Both the position numbers and the translations under genes were made by a program. 64,000 nt of DNA from Solitalea canadensis DSM 3403 (GTDB lineage: Bacteria > Bacteroidota > Bacteroidia > Sphingobacteriales > Sphingobacteriaceae): contig NC_017770.1 of assembly GCF_000242635.2 (NCBI RefSeq), forward strand, positions 2,616,669 through 2,680,668, read 5' to 3'. The stretch's first letter is position 1, and each line of letters begins with the position of its first letter. This document shows positions 25,135-33,764 of this stretch, piece by piece. The notes under the pieces are model-generated. The model saw nothing but the letters and a program-made list of their open reading frames with translations, was not told the origin of the DNA and ran no database searches.

Positions 25135-25809
25135 ATGTCTGAAAATATTCTTCATAGCCGGCTAAAAATCAAGGTCGGACAACGATTATTGGTTTTAAAT
25201 GCTTCTGCAGATTATTTAAAACAGTTACAGCCTCTACCGGAGAACTGTATACTCGAAAACGAGATTTCAGATGGCCTCTATGACCTGGTACATTTATTTG
25301 CCAAAACAACGGCTGAACTTAACGATTTGGTTAAAGCTGTTCTTAATCAGCTAAGTAATGACACTGTTTTTTGGATTAGCTTTCCAAAGAAAAGTTCCGG
25401 TTTTCAAAGTGATCTTACCATGTACACTGGCTGGGAAGTGCTGGATCAATCGAATTACAATGGTATTTCAATGGTTTCTTTAGATGATAACTGGTCGGCT
25501 TGCAGGTTTAAACCAAGAGGAACTTCTAAGAAAACAGATCTGTGTAATGATTCGATTCAGAAGCAGGATAAATACAGTACTTATATTGATGTAGAAAATA
25601 AAGTCATCAAGCTGCTGCCGGAAGATCTTGCTAAAGAATTAAAGGGAAATACAACTGCAGAGAATTTCTTTCATACCCTGTCGTACACCAACCGGAAAGA
25701 ATATTTAATGTGGATATTAACAGCAAAACAAGACAATACCCGGACAGATCGGATTCAAAAAACGCTTGCAAAGCTAATGGCACAAAAGAAAAATCCTACT
25801 GAAAAGTGA
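25135..25809 (+). CDS. Protein with a C-terminal YdeI/OmpD-associated-like domain
   Basis: 224 residues, cytoplasmic. Residues about 1-120 form an alpha/beta domain with a DUF3052-like pattern (GQRLLVLNASADYLKQL, YDLVHLFAKTTAELNDLV, DTVFWISFPKK, GWEVLDQSNYNGISMVSLDDNWSACRF). The C-terminal quarter (AENFFHTLSYTNRKEYLMWI, DRIQKTLAKLMAQKKNP) is the YdeI/OmpD-associated helical motif, shared with the gene at 2203. Function unknown. It lies between the SpoU gene and the SRP RNA gene. Confidence 0.65.
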   Translation: MSENILHSRLKIKVGQRLLVLNASADYLKQLQPLPENCILENEISDGLYDLVHLFAKTTAELNDLVKAVLNQLSNDTVFWISFPKKSSGFQSDLTMYTGWEVLDQSNYNGISMVSLDDNWSACRFKPRGTSKKTDLCNDSIQKQDKYSTYIDVENKVIKLLPEDLAKELKGNTTAENFFHTLSYTNRKEYLMWILTAKQDNTRTDRIQKTLAKLMAQKKNPTEK

Positions 25810-25887
25810 TTTTAAACAAAATAGTCATCTAAGCGTCAGACTATTACAACTTTTTTATTTTTTATTAGCAGAATTAATAAAAAAACG

Positions 25888-25895
25888 TACTTTTG
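25888..25895 (+). promoter_or_regulatory. Promoter -7 element (TACTTTTG) of the SRP RNA gene
   Basis: TACTTTTG matches TAnnTTTG exactly and lies 4 bp before the first paired base of the SRP RNA. This fits the transcription start expected from the RNA structure. Confidence 0.65.
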
Positions 25896-25899
25896 TGAC

Positions 25900-25998
25900 G
25901 GGTAAGTCTTATACGACCAGCTCCCGTTGAACTCCCCCAGGTTCGGAAGGAAGCAAGGGTAGATGGTTGTAGCGGTGCGATATAAGGTGCTTGCCCAT
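25900..25998 (+). ncRNA. ffs: Signal recognition particle RNA, small bacterial type (4.5S-like)
   Basis: The core holds the conserved SRP hairpin with the GGTTCGGAAGGAAGCAAGGG apical region (GGAA tetraloop and the asymmetric A-rich loop that binds Ffh). The ends close with a perfect stem, GGGTAAG (25900-25906) with CTTGCCC (25990-25996). The RNA is about 97-100 nt, the size of the Alu-less bacterial form, and ends in a T-run. A phylum-type promoter lies just upstream. It works with Ffh and FtsY in cotranslational membrane targeting. Confidence 0.92.
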
Positions 25999-26080
25999 TT
26001 TTTATTTGATGGCAATGCCCCGAATCCCCAATCAATTTTCTTCGATTACAATTCACAAATTTTATATTTAAAATAATAAA

Positions 26081-26746
26081 ATGAAGTTCTTCATCGATAC
26101 GGCCAATCTGGCTCAAATTAAAGAAGCACAAGACTTAGGAGTGTTAGACGGTGTTACCACTAATCCATCTTTAATGGCTAAAGAAGGTATTACCGGCGAC
26201 GATAACGTATTAGCTCATTACAAAGCTATTTGCGATTTAGTTGACGATAATGTAAGTGCTGAAGTAATCTCAACTGATTTTGAAGGTATGATTGCCGAAG
26301 GCGAGCGTTTAGCTGCTATCGACAAAAAGATCGTGGTTAAGGTTCCTATGATTGCTGACGGTGTTAAAGCCCTTAAGTATTTCTCTAAAAAAGGTATCCG
26401 CACTAACTGTACATTGGTATTTTCGGCTGGTCAGGCTTTATTAGCTGCTAAAGCTGGTGCTAGTTATGTTTCTCCTTTTGTTGGTCGTTTAGATGATATC
26501 TCAACTGATGGTTTACAATTGATCGAAGATATCCGTTTGATCTATGATAACTACGGTTACGAAACTGAAATCTTAGCAGCATCTGTGCGTCACCCAATGC
26601 ACATCATCGAATGCGCTAAAATTGGTGCAGATGTTATGACTGGACCTCTTTCAGCTATCAAGGCGTTATTAAAACACCCATTAACTGATATCGGTTTACA
26701 ACAATTCTTAGCTGACCACGCGAAAGCAGCTGCAGCTACTAAGTAA
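26081..26746 (+). CDS. fsa: Fructose-6-phosphate aldolase / transaldolase-like protein
   Basis: 221 residues, the length of the short FSA/TalC group rather than full transaldolase. The features are [33 protein letters not shown], the Schiff-base lysine K87 in [35 protein letters not shown] and [18 protein letters not shown]. It would transfer dihydroxyacetone in the pentose phosphate pathway or cleave fructose 6-phosphate. The two activities cannot be separated by eye; many annotations call this group transaldolase. The codon use is strongly biased, as in a highly expressed gene. Confidence 0.88.
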   Translation: MKFFIDTANLAQIKEAQDLGVLDGVTTNPSLMAKEGITGDDNVLAHYKAICDLVDDNVSAEVISTDFEGMIAEGERLAAIDKKIVVKVPMIADGVKALKYFSKKGIRTNCTLVFSAGQALLAAKAGASYVSPFVGRLDDISTDGLQLIEDIRLIYDNYGYETEILAASVRHPMHIIECAKIGADVMTGPLSAIKALLKHPLTDIGLQQFLADHAKAAAATK

Positions 26747-26757
26747 TAATATTTCAT

Positions 26758-26812
26758 CGCGCAAAGCCGCTAAGACGCAAAGTAGTTTTATAATGCGTTT
26801 TAGTGGCTTTGT
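26758..26812. repeat. CGCAAAG-type palindromic intergenic repeat
   Basis: CGCAAAGCCGCTAAGACGCAAAG followed by a short loop and GCGTTTTAGTGGCTTTG; imperfect inverted repeat 12 bp after the fsa stop. The whole 502 bp gap 26747-27248 holds this element, the structured repeat copy 2 and a half element, and no gene. Confidence 0.65.
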
Positions 26813-26894
26813 CATTTGAAATGCACATCGCTATCTTGAGGAACGAAGGATCTGTTAGTTATTGAGTTGTGAAGTATACAGGTTAATACCCCTA

Positions 26895-27180
26895 ACCCCT
26901 AAAGGGGAATCCATATCGCTTGAAAAAACCACTCTCTGCATTAGTCAGCATTATTAATTGACAGTTAAGCCTGACAAATGCTCAATCCCGCCTTGTACAG
27001 TTCGGCAGAGATAAATTTAAGTTCTTGCAGAAACTGGGGGAGAACTGTACGCAGCGGCGGCGTTTTTTGCTTACTTTTTTTCGCTGCAGAAAAAAAGTAA
27101 GTCTCGCGGAAAGCGACTAAGTGAAATAAAGCACGATTAAATACTAAAATGAGGCATTTCTGACACTACTGTGAATAGCT
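26895..27180 (+). repeat. Structured intergenic repeat, copy 2 (short form)
   Basis: About 286 bp similar to 696-1039. It keeps CCCCTAAAGGGG, GTACAGTTC/GAACTGTAC (26995-27003/27042-27050), a perfect 13 bp hairpin CTTACTTTTTTTC/GAAAAAAAGTAAG (27070-27082/27089-27101), the GCGGAAAGCGAC hairpin and the AAATGAGGCATTT end. It lacks the 49-base insert and the extra CTCGGC dyad of copy 1. It is in the same orientation as copy 1. Confidence 0.7.
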
Positions 27181-27218
27181 AACCTTTATCCTCTAGATGG
27201 GAACTTAGACGATCCTTA

Positions 27219-27242
27219 AATCTTTAGCGGCTTTGCGTGTAT
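27219..27242. repeat. Half CGCAAAG-type repeat
   Basis: CTTTAGCGGCTTTGCGTG is one arm of the palindromic family, 7 bp from the end of the DUF3810 gene. Confidence 0.5.
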
Positions 27243-27248
27243 TAAAAA

Positions 27249-28352
27249 TCACTGCGACTTCACCGTTATCAATCCTTTTTTCTCATAATAGCCCACCAGT
27301 AAATTCACAAACTCATTATAGCTGCGGATACCTTTAGGCTGATTATTGGACTTCAGAAACAAATCATAATACCATTCAAAATACGGTTCAATCGCATTTT
27401 CGTATTTTCTCCAAAACTGACGATACTCTTTTATGTCTGCCTTAACACCTCTGTTTAAACTCAGGTAATAATGCTTTCGCGCAAGCGTATCCATTCTTCC
27501 TAACTCCGACACCGTATACATAAATGCTTCCAGTTCAGCAGAGTACTTAAAGAACTTATCTTGTGTATTCAATGCGGTAATATATCCAACAAAGTTGGCT
27601 TCTTCCTCCGCCGAAATCCCACTCTGATGCGCCATCTCATGACAAATGGTAAAAGGCAAAGAAAATTTAGGTGGATCTGTGTTTACTTGCGACTCGCCTG
27701 AAAAAGGATTGTAATAACCCCCTATTCCGCCATAATTCATCAATAATTTGTAAAGCGAGGTCTTGGTTGATCGTATCTTAAAATTAAAATCAACAGATTT
27801 GTCGTATCCTACTGAAGCAATTTTATAAAGCGAGTCACTATGAATGGGATTCCTGTATTGCACTAAAGAATCATTGGTTAATTCCAAATGCGCAGTGTTT
27901 ACCCGTTGGGTTAGAATAGCTGCAAGTCGCATTAATTGCTCCTTATCTGCACGCTCCGAATTTAACATCAACCGCTCTGAAAGTGGTTGACGGAAATAAT
28001 TAAGCCCCCAGCAAAACTGAAAAACCAGGTATGCACAAAGAAAAATAATAGTGCCTTTTAATAAACCATTCAGGGCAAAGCTCCCTCTATTTTCTTTTGC
28101 TTTAACAATACCCCTAATGTATTGGAATATTCCAAGCAATATCAACAGAATCACGACAGCATACACCACGTCGCCTAAACTAAATGGCAACCATCCAGTT
28201 ATCGATCGTTGCAAAATCGAAATCAGTTTATAAATACCATTTGCATATACATTCTCAATAAAAGAAGGCCAGTTAGCAAAAAAGCGAAAAAGGAAGATGA
28301 CGAAAATTAATACAAGTAGTAGGTAGAGCTTTTTGCGAAGCTGTTTGTTCAT
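27249..28352 (-). CDS. DUF3810 membrane protein with an HEMAH zinc-protease motif
   Basis: 367 residues. Three N-terminal hydrophobic segments (LYLLLVLIFVIFLFRFF, LGDVVYAVVILLILLGIF, GTIIFLCAYLVFQFCWGL) precede a large soluble domain. That domain has HEMAH within FTICHEMAHQSGISAEEEANF, the HExxH pattern of a zincin with a possible third ligand in EEEANF. DUF3810 proteins are common in Bacteroidota; no substrate is known to me. The motif suggests a membrane-bound metallopeptidase with a periplasmic or cytoplasmic catalytic side. It follows the HAD phosphatase gene on the same strand after an 80 bp gap containing a palindromic repeat. Confidence 0.8.
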   Translation of the reverse strand: MNKQLRKKLYLLLVLIFVIFLFRFFANWPSFIENVYANGIYKLISILQRSITGWLPFSLGDVVYAVVILLILLGIFQYIRGIVKAKENRGSFALNGLLKGTIIFLCAYLVFQFCWGLNYFRQPLSERLMLNSERADKEQLMRLAAILTQRVNTAHLELTNDSLVQYRNPIHSDSLYKIASVGYDKSVDFNFKIRSTKTSLYKLLMNYGGIGGYYNPFSGESQVNTDPPKFSLPFTICHEMAHQSGISAEEEANFVGYITALNTQDKFFKYSAELEAFMYTVSELGRMDTLARKHYYLSLNRGVKADIKEYRQFWRKYENAIEPYFEWYYDLFLKSNNQPKGIRSYNEFVNLLVGYYEKKGLITVKSQ

Positions 28353-28375
28353 AGAAGTAAGATTAAAGAAATTTC

Positions 28376-28427
28376 ACGCAAAGCCGTAAAGTCGCCAAGG
28401 TATTATTTCTTTACGGCATTGCGTGTC
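28376..28427. repeat. CGCAAAG-type palindromic intergenic repeat
   Basis: CACGCAAAGCCGTAAAG and CTTTACGGCATTGCGTG form a near-perfect inverted repeat filling most of the gap between the DUF3810 and HAD phosphatase genes. Confidence 0.7.
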
Positions 28428-28432
28428 ATTTA

Positions 28433-28918
28433 TTATTTTATTAAATGCATAACTTCAGCAATGGGTTGATCGCTATCGATAAGAATCCCGGTAACCCCAG
28501 CCTTCTCTCCTGCCTCAATATCGCGCTCACGGTCGCCGATAAAATATGATTTTGCCTTATCAATGTTAAATCGGGCAATAGCCTTTTCTAATAATAAAGA
28601 CCCCGGTTTACGGCAAAAACAAGCACTATTATATTCAGGATGGTGATTGCAGTAATAGATTTCTTTGAATTCAACCCCATGTTCAGCATATTGTCGACGC
28701 ATTTCACTATGCATACGCTGTAGTGTAGCTTCAGTATACCACCCTTTGGCTAATCCTCCCTGGTTGGTTACAACAATTAACAAATAACCACGGTCCTGAA
28801 GTTCTTTTAGCGGTTTAAAATTATGGGCTAATACCTGAAAATCTTCGAGTGTACACACATAATCACCTAATTCTTTATTCAAAACCCCATCTCGATCTAG
28901 AAAAACCGCTTTATTCAT
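28433..28918 (-). CDS. gmhB: HAD-family D,D-heptose 1,7-bisphosphate phosphatase-like protein
   Basis: 161 residues with HAD motif 1 FLDRDGVLN (Asp8 nucleophile, Asp10 acid), motif 2 VVTNQGGLAKG, the zinc-binding loop CNHHPEYNSACFCRKP, and motif 4 YFIGDRERDIEAG. This matches GmhB/histidinol-phosphatase-like HAD proteins. GmhB removes the 7-phosphate in ADP-heptose synthesis for LPS, and a family-9 glycosyltransferase at 48046 fits heptose or core-sugar use. The three zinc Cys and one His appear intact. Other gmh genes are not in the window, so the exact substrate is inferred. Confidence 0.8.
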   Translation of the reverse strand: MNKAVFLDRDGVLNKELGDYVCTLEDFQVLAHNFKPLKELQDRGYLLIVVTNQGGLAKGWYTEATLQRMHSEMRRQYAEHGVEFKEIYYCNHHPEYNSACFCRKPGSLLLEKAIARFNIDKAKSYFIGDRERDIEAGEKAGVTGILIDSDQPIAEVMHLIK

Positions 28919-29128
28919 TTTACAATTACTTTTTATAAACTATTTTAAATCAATTAATTTCAGAACCGAACAGAAAGTTTATACGTATAAATATCAACCG
29001 GCACCTGTGAACTCTGAGATTACTCTTTATATTAGACACAAATATGATGATTAAAAACCTTTACTAATACTAAAACCCGTAATTAATAAAATCAATAACC
29101 TATTAGCTACTTTGTAAACATATAGTAC

Positions 29129-31171
29129 ATGCAAGATTCTACACCTCATTTCAAACCTTATGTTTCTCCCGACACCAGGATGGCTGAGTTTACCCTTAAG
29201 TCCGTTCTATTGGGAGGCTTTTTCGGAATTGTTTTTGGAGCAGCCAACGTTTACCTGGCTTTAAAAGCCGGATTAACTGTATCGGCCTCCATTCCTATCT
29301 CAGTAATGGCAATTTCTTTAGGCCGGAAGCTCTTCAAAACAACCATTTTAGAAAACAATATTATTCAAACAGCAGGTTCTGCCGGTGAATCCATTGCTTC
29401 AGGTGTTGCCTTTACATTGCCAGCCTTCCTCTTTTTATCGATTACGGAAACAGGTGGAAGTGTGGGAGCCGAATATTTCAACTACCTGACTATTTTTACA
29501 TTAGCAGCAATGGGAGGTGTTTTAGGAACATTAATGATGATTCCGCTTCGCCGCTCATTAATAGTTAAGGAGCACGGAAACCTTCCTTATCCAGAAGGTA
29601 CAGCCTGTGCATCCGTATTAATTGCAGGAGAAAAAGGCGGCGACTTTTCAAAAACCGCTTATCAGGGCTTAGGCTTTGCTATCATTTATGCCATTTTCCA
29701 AAAGATATTTAACCTGATTGCAGCAGTTCCTACTTTGGTAACCCAGCAAACAAACAAATATTTCCCATCAGCAACTGTTAACGGAGAAATTACGCCGGAA
29801 TATTTAGGTGTTGGTTATATCATCGGCCCTCGAATAGCGGGTGTGTTGGTAGCCGGAGGTGTGTTGGCCTGGTTAGGATTAATTCCATTATTAGCAACAT
29901 TGGTTCCTGGTGAAGTAATTGCTGCTCAATTAGTAAAACTAGGTTATTTAAAAGATGTAGCTGTAGCGGGTGGCGATTTAGGATGGAATCCTCTAACAAA
30001 AACCTTTGAAGACACAGCATCCGCTATTTACTTCGCTTATGTACGTCAGATTGGTGCAGGTGCGGTAGCGGTTGGGGGCTTAATGACGCTTATCAAAACA
30101 ATTCCAACAATTGTCCGCTCATTTAAAGAAAGCATTGGGTCATTAAAGGATCGTCAGTCTGATGAAAGTGTTTTACGTACCGAACGTGACCTATCATTCA
30201 AAGTGGTAATAGTAGGTAGTATTGCCCTGGTGTTATTGATTTTGTTTATGCCACAAATTCCAAGCAGCACCTTAATTGGCAAATTACTGATCGGAATTTT
30301 GGTGGTGGTATTCGGTTTCTTCTTTGTTACTGTATCCAGCCGCATTGTGGGTTTAATCGGATCGAGCTCCAACCCTATTTCAGGTATGACGATCGCTACC
30401 TTAATGGGTACTTGTTTAATTTTTATCAGTGTTGGATGGACCGGAAAGTTATTTGAACCAATGGCCCTAGTTGTCGGTGCAATTATTTGTATTGCCGCAG
30501 CCAACGCCGGTGCTACCTCTCAGGATTTAAAAACTGGCTACATAATCGGTGCAACTCCTAAATATCAGCAATTAGCTTTATTTATTGGGGCTATTGTATC
30601 ATCGGTTGTAATTGGAGCCACTATTAAAATGTTGGACACTCCTACTGAAGCTGCTATTCAGCAAGGTATCACCCATACAATTGGTACTAAAGCTTTCCCT
30701 GCTCCTCAGGGTACGTTAATGGCTACCTTAATTCGCGGTTTATTATCTTTTAACCTGGATTGGCAGTATGTTTTAGTAGGTGCATTTTTATCTATTACCA
30801 TTGAGCTTTGCGGAGTAAATGCTCTTTCATTTGCTGTAGGAGCTTATTTACCGTTATCAACTACACTGCCGATTTTTGTCGGAGGAGCTATCAAAGGTGT
30901 TGTTGATCGCAAAATGAAAAAACAAAACCGCCATGAAGATGATGAACTTGGTAAAGGCAGTTTATTTGCTACTGGTTTGGTTGCTGGTGGTGCTGTTGCT
31001 GGAGTATTAATTGCATTCGGACAAGTTTTGTTCGAAGAACAGTTGAAAGCCATTAGCTGGCAAGCATCCCTTGAAAAGGCTTTAGGCTCAGGTGGCTATC
31101 AATTACTTGGTACAGCTTTGTTTGCCTTTATGGGCTTTGTTCTTTATAGAATTGCCATGAAAAAAGAGTAA
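29129..31171 (+). CDS. OPT family oligopeptide transporter
   Basis: 680 residues with about 14-16 hydrophobic segments. The N-terminal pattern AEFTLKSVLLGGFFGIVFGAANVYLALKAGLTVSASIPISV and the conserved NIIQTAGSAGESIASGVAFTLPA, PYPEGTACASVL and SSNPISGMTIATL are diagnostic of the prokaryotic OPT branch. It would import oligopeptides or metal chelates with protons. It has its own hairpin terminator and no binding-protein gene next to it, as usual for OPT carriers. Confidence 0.93.
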   Translation: MQDSTPHFKPYVSPDTRMAEFTLKSVLLGGFFGIVFGAANVYLALKAGLTVSASIPISVMAISLGRKLFKTTILENNIIQTAGSAGESIASGVAFTLPAFLFLSITETGGSVGAEYFNYLTIFTLAAMGGVLGTLMMIPLRRSLIVKEHGNLPYPEGTACASVLIAGEKGGDFSKTAYQGLGFAIIYAIFQKIFNLIAAVPTLVTQQTNKYFPSATVNGEITPEYLGVGYIIGPRIAGVLVAGGVLAWLGLIPLLATLVPGEVIAAQLVKLGYLKDVAVAGGDLGWNPLTKTFEDTASAIYFAYVRQIGAGAVAVGGLMTLIKTIPTIVRSFKESIGSLKDRQSDESVLRTERDLSFKVVIVGSIALVLLILFMPQIPSSTLIGKLLIGILVVVFGFFFVTVSSRIVGLIGSSSNPISGMTIATLMGTCLIFISVGWTGKLFEPMALVVGAIICIAAANAGATSQDLKTGYIIGATPKYQQLALFIGAIVSSVVIGATIKMLDTPTEAAIQQGITHTIGTKAFPAPQGTLMATLIRGLLSFNLDWQYVLVGAFLSITIELCGVNALSFAVGAYLPLSTTLPIFVGGAIKGVVDRKMKKQNRHEDDELGKGSLFATGLVAGGAVAGVLIAFGQVLFEEQLKAISWQASLEKALGSGGYQLLGTALFAFMGFVLYRIAMKKE

Positions 31172-31194
31172 TTTTCTCTCTTTGCACACTAATA

Positions 31195-31235
31195 ATGAAA
31201 ATGCACAAGGAAATACCTCCTTGTGCATTTTCATT
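31195..31235. terminator. Hairpin after the OPT transporter gene
   Basis: AATGAAAATGCACAAGG and CCTTGTGCATTTTCATT form a 17 bp perfect stem with an 8-base loop, 23 bp after the stop. The T-run is short, but the stem contains TTTTCATT. Confidence 0.75.
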
Positions 31236-31339
31236 ACCAGACATGTTACAAATAACTCTTCGCAAAAACTGTAAATTAGCCCCTCTTCCCAAAAACTAAA
31301 CGTAAAATCATATAGATAAAAGTAATGAGAGAAACGACC

Positions 31340-32032
31340 ATGAAAAAAATCGGCCTGGTAGGTGGCATTAGCTGGGTATCGACAATAGACTATTACAGAT
31401 TCATTAATGAGGGAATTAATGAAAAATTGGGTGGACTTAATTTCGCTGAATGCATTATTTATTCGTTAAACTTTGATGATTTTCAACGAAATAATACAGC
31501 CGGCAACTGGGATGCTACATTCCTGTTAATTGCTGAGGCATGCGAATCTTTGAAAAAAAGTGGTGCAGAAGCTATTGTTTTATGTGCAAATACGGCACAT
31601 GCAGTTGCAGAAAGAATAGAACGACAAATACAACTACCAATTATTCATATTGCCACTGTAACAGCGAATGAAATAACCAAGCAGGGTATCAAAAAAGTAG
31701 GTTTGATCGGAACAAAATTCACAATGGAAATGGATTTTTATAAGGACAAACTAAAAGAAAATAATATAGAGTCTATTGTACCTGCTCACCAAGATGTACG
31801 TGATTTCATCCAAAAAACAGTAAAAGAAGAATTGGGCAGAGGCATTGTAAATACTGAAACGAAAAAGGCTTATATTTCAATTATAAATGAATTAATTGCC
31901 AACGGAGCGGAAGGTATTATTTTGGGTTGTACTGAAATACCCATGATCATTAATCAGGAAGATGTTTCTGTGCCGGTTTTTGATACAACGAAAATTCATG
32001 CAAATGCAGCAATTTCGTTTGCTCTTTCTTAA
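31340..32032 (+). CDS. Aspartate/glutamate racemase family protein
   Basis: 230 residues from the ATG at 31340 (MKKIGLVGGISWVSTIDYY); an ATG 15 bp upstream is less typical. The paired catalytic cysteines of cofactor-independent racemases are present in VLCANTAH and ILGCTEIPM. The family interconverts L- and D-Asp or Glu, or acts on related hydantoins and malonates. The early GGISWVSTIDYYR is typical of the aspartate racemase (YgeA-like) branch. It is monocistronic, between a terminator and the SAM riboswitch region. Confidence 0.87.
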   Translation: MKKIGLVGGISWVSTIDYYRFINEGINEKLGGLNFAECIIYSLNFDDFQRNNTAGNWDATFLLIAEACESLKKSGAEAIVLCANTAHAVAERIERQIQLPIIHIATVTANEITKQGIKKVGLIGTKFTMEMDFYKDKLKENNIESIVPAHQDVRDFIQKTVKEELGRGIVNTETKKAYISIINELIANGAEGIILGCTEIPMIINQEDVSVPVFDTTKIHANAAISFALS

Positions 32033-32100
32033 AAAAATTTGAGCTTAAAGCCTGTAAATATCGATCTAGTAAAAAAACCAAACTAACTTTTTCAATTCAA

Positions 32101-32132
32101 TTTGCATGGCATTACAAAAATACTTTACTTTG
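32101..32132 (+). promoter_or_regulatory. Promoter for the SAM riboswitch-hom transcript
   Basis: TTTG at 32101-32104 and TTACTTTG at 32125-32132 are 20 bp apart, matching the -33/-7 arrangement of Bacteroidota promoters with one mismatch in the -7 box. The predicted start falls about 20 bp before the riboswitch. Confidence 0.55.
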
Positions 32133-32155
32133 CGCCAGTAAAAGTTCTTTAAAAT

Positions 32156-32269
32156 TCTTATCCAGAAAGACGGAGGGACAGGCCCGATGAAGTCTTAGCA
32201 ACCTTAATGATCTCGCATTAAAAGGTGCTAATTCCTGTGACGCAATATATTGTGTCATGAAGATAAGCA
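32156..32269 (+). ncRNA. SAM-I (S-box) riboswitch upstream of homoserine dehydrogenase
   Basis: The P1 stem pairs CTTATC (32157-32162) with GATAAG (32262-32267). Inside lie the conserved elements AGACGGAGGGACAGGCCCGATGAAG, then TCTTAGCAACC and AAGGTGCTAATTCC, in the order and spacing of the S-box aptamer. The 160 bp between aptamer and start codon (32270-32429) should contain the expression platform; CGTTTCCACGAAAAAG and T-rich stretches are there, but no clear terminator was resolved. It senses S-adenosylmethionine and should reduce flux to methionine. Confidence 0.9.
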
Positions 32270-32429
32270 AGTAGCAATTTTTAGATTCCATTCTATCTGA
32301 TTCCGCCATTTTCTTCCTGACATCATTAAAAGCGCTCTTCCTTTCGGATAGTTTTTTGTCGTTTCCACGAAAAAGATCTCTTGCTTTAATTAACAAATTA
32401 CCAGTTAAAATAAATTTTCAGCAAGCTAT

Positions 32430-33671
32430 ATGAGCTCAAAAACTAAACTTGGATTATTCGGATTTGGCTGTGTTGGCCAGGGTTTGTACAATGTTTTACA
32501 CCAAACGGAAGGTATTAAAGCTGAAATCCTAAAAATCTGCATTAAAAATCCTAACAAAAAACGCAGTTTACCCAACGAATACTTCACATTAGATAAAAAT
32601 GACATCTTATTTAATGAAGATATAAATGTGGTGGTTGAAATGATCGATGATCCGGAAGCGGCTTTTGAGATCGTTAAAATAGCTTTACAAAATGGTAAAG
32701 CAGTAGTAACTGCTAACAAAAAGATGATTGCTGATCATTTTGTTGAATTATATGAACTGCAGCAACAATACAATGTACCGTTATTGTATGAAGCTTCAGC
32801 CTGCGCAAGTATTCCGATCATCAGAAATTTAGAAGAATACTATGACAATGATTTGTTAGGAGCAGTTGAGGGAATTTTCAATGGTTCTACAAACTACATC
32901 TTAACCAAAATCTTTAAAGATAATATCGATTTTGATACTGCACTTAAACAAGCGCAGGAAATTGGTTTTGCAGAAACCGATCCAACCCTAGATGTTGAAG
33001 CGTACGATCCTAAATATAAATTATGTATTATCCTTGCCCACACCTTTGGTTTATTTGTTAAACCAGAAGAAGTATTTAATTATGGGATTCAAAACCTGTC
33101 GACTTTCGACATTCAATATGCCAACGAGAAAGGGTATAAAATTAAGCTGGTAGCCTTCTGTCGCAAAGTAGATAATAAAATTGTTGCTGGTGTATTGCCT
33201 CGTTTTGTTAAACCCGAAAATAAATTATATACTATTGAAAATGAGTACAATGGTATTTTAGTGGAAAGTGCATTTACTGAATATCAGTTCTTTGCAGGAA
33301 AAGGTGCCGGAAGCAACCCAACTGGCTCGGCTGTGCTGTCTGATATTTCGGCGCTAACTTACAACTATAAATACGAGTACAAGAAACACAACCGTGGTGC
33401 AAAGGTTGAATTAACCAATAACTTCACTGTTGATCTGTATGTTCGTTATTCCACTTCAAACCCAATTGATACTTCTTTATTCTCAAATATTAAAGAATCT
33501 TACTCAAATGCTGATTCAGCATACATCGTTGGTACTATAAATTTCAATGATCTGCGTAACTCAGATTTATTAAAAAGAAAAGATGTTAACATAATTGTTT
33601 CCGCAGATAATAAATTTGACGTAGTTGCAAATACGGCTAAAACAGCTGCTGAACAAGTGGAAGTGATCTAA
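32430..33671 (+). CDS. hom: Homoserine dehydrogenase
   Basis: 413 residues. The N-terminal NAD(P)-binding fold has GLFGFGCVGQGLYNVL (7-22), then DDPEAAFEIVKIALQNGKAVVTANKKMIADH. The catalytic domain has GIFNGSTNYILT, DPTLDVEAYDPKYKLCIILA and the lysine region typical of Hom. It reduces aspartate semialdehyde to homoserine, the branch point to methionine and threonine. No aspartokinase is fused and no ACT domain is obvious. The SAM-I riboswitch upstream says that the methionine branch controls it. It is followed by a terminator, so it is a single-gene unit. Confidence 0.93.
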   Translation: MSSKTKLGLFGFGCVGQGLYNVLHQTEGIKAEILKICIKNPNKKRSLPNEYFTLDKNDILFNEDINVVVEMIDDPEAAFEIVKIALQNGKAVVTANKKMIADHFVELYELQQQYNVPLLYEASACASIPIIRNLEEYYDNDLLGAVEGIFNGSTNYILTKIFKDNIDFDTALKQAQEIGFAETDPTLDVEAYDPKYKLCIILAHTFGLFVKPEEVFNYGIQNLSTFDIQYANEKGYKIKLVAFCRKVDNKIVAGVLPRFVKPENKLYTIENEYNGILVESAFTEYQFFAGKGAGSNPTGSAVLSDISALTYNYKYEYKKHNRGAKVELTNNFTVDLYVRYSTSNPIDTSLFSNIKESYSNADSAYIVGTINFNDLRNSDLLKRKDVNIIVSADNKFDVVANTAKTAAEQVEVI

Positions 33672-33694
33672 TTTAGAAAGCTTTATAAATAACA

Positions 33695-33735
33695 AAATGC
33701 CTGTTAAACTTTTTTGTTCAACAGGCATTTTTATT
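33695..33735 (+). terminator. Rho-independent terminator after hom
   Basis: AAAATGCCTGTT/AACAGGCATTTT form a 12 bp stem with a T-rich loop and a final TTTTTATTT. It overlaps an upstream extension of the next frame, which rules out that earlier start. Confidence 0.85.
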
Positions 33736-33764
33736 TATATTCATCTCTCCAACAAGCAATTACA

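Noticed and set aside
25874-26131. 85-codon minus-strand frame
   Set aside because: It overlaps the SRP RNA gene and the start of fsa on the other strand; no protein features.
32112-32396. 94-codon open frame on the minus strand
   Set aside because: It is antisense to the SAM-I riboswitch and its leader; the aptamer explains the conservation.
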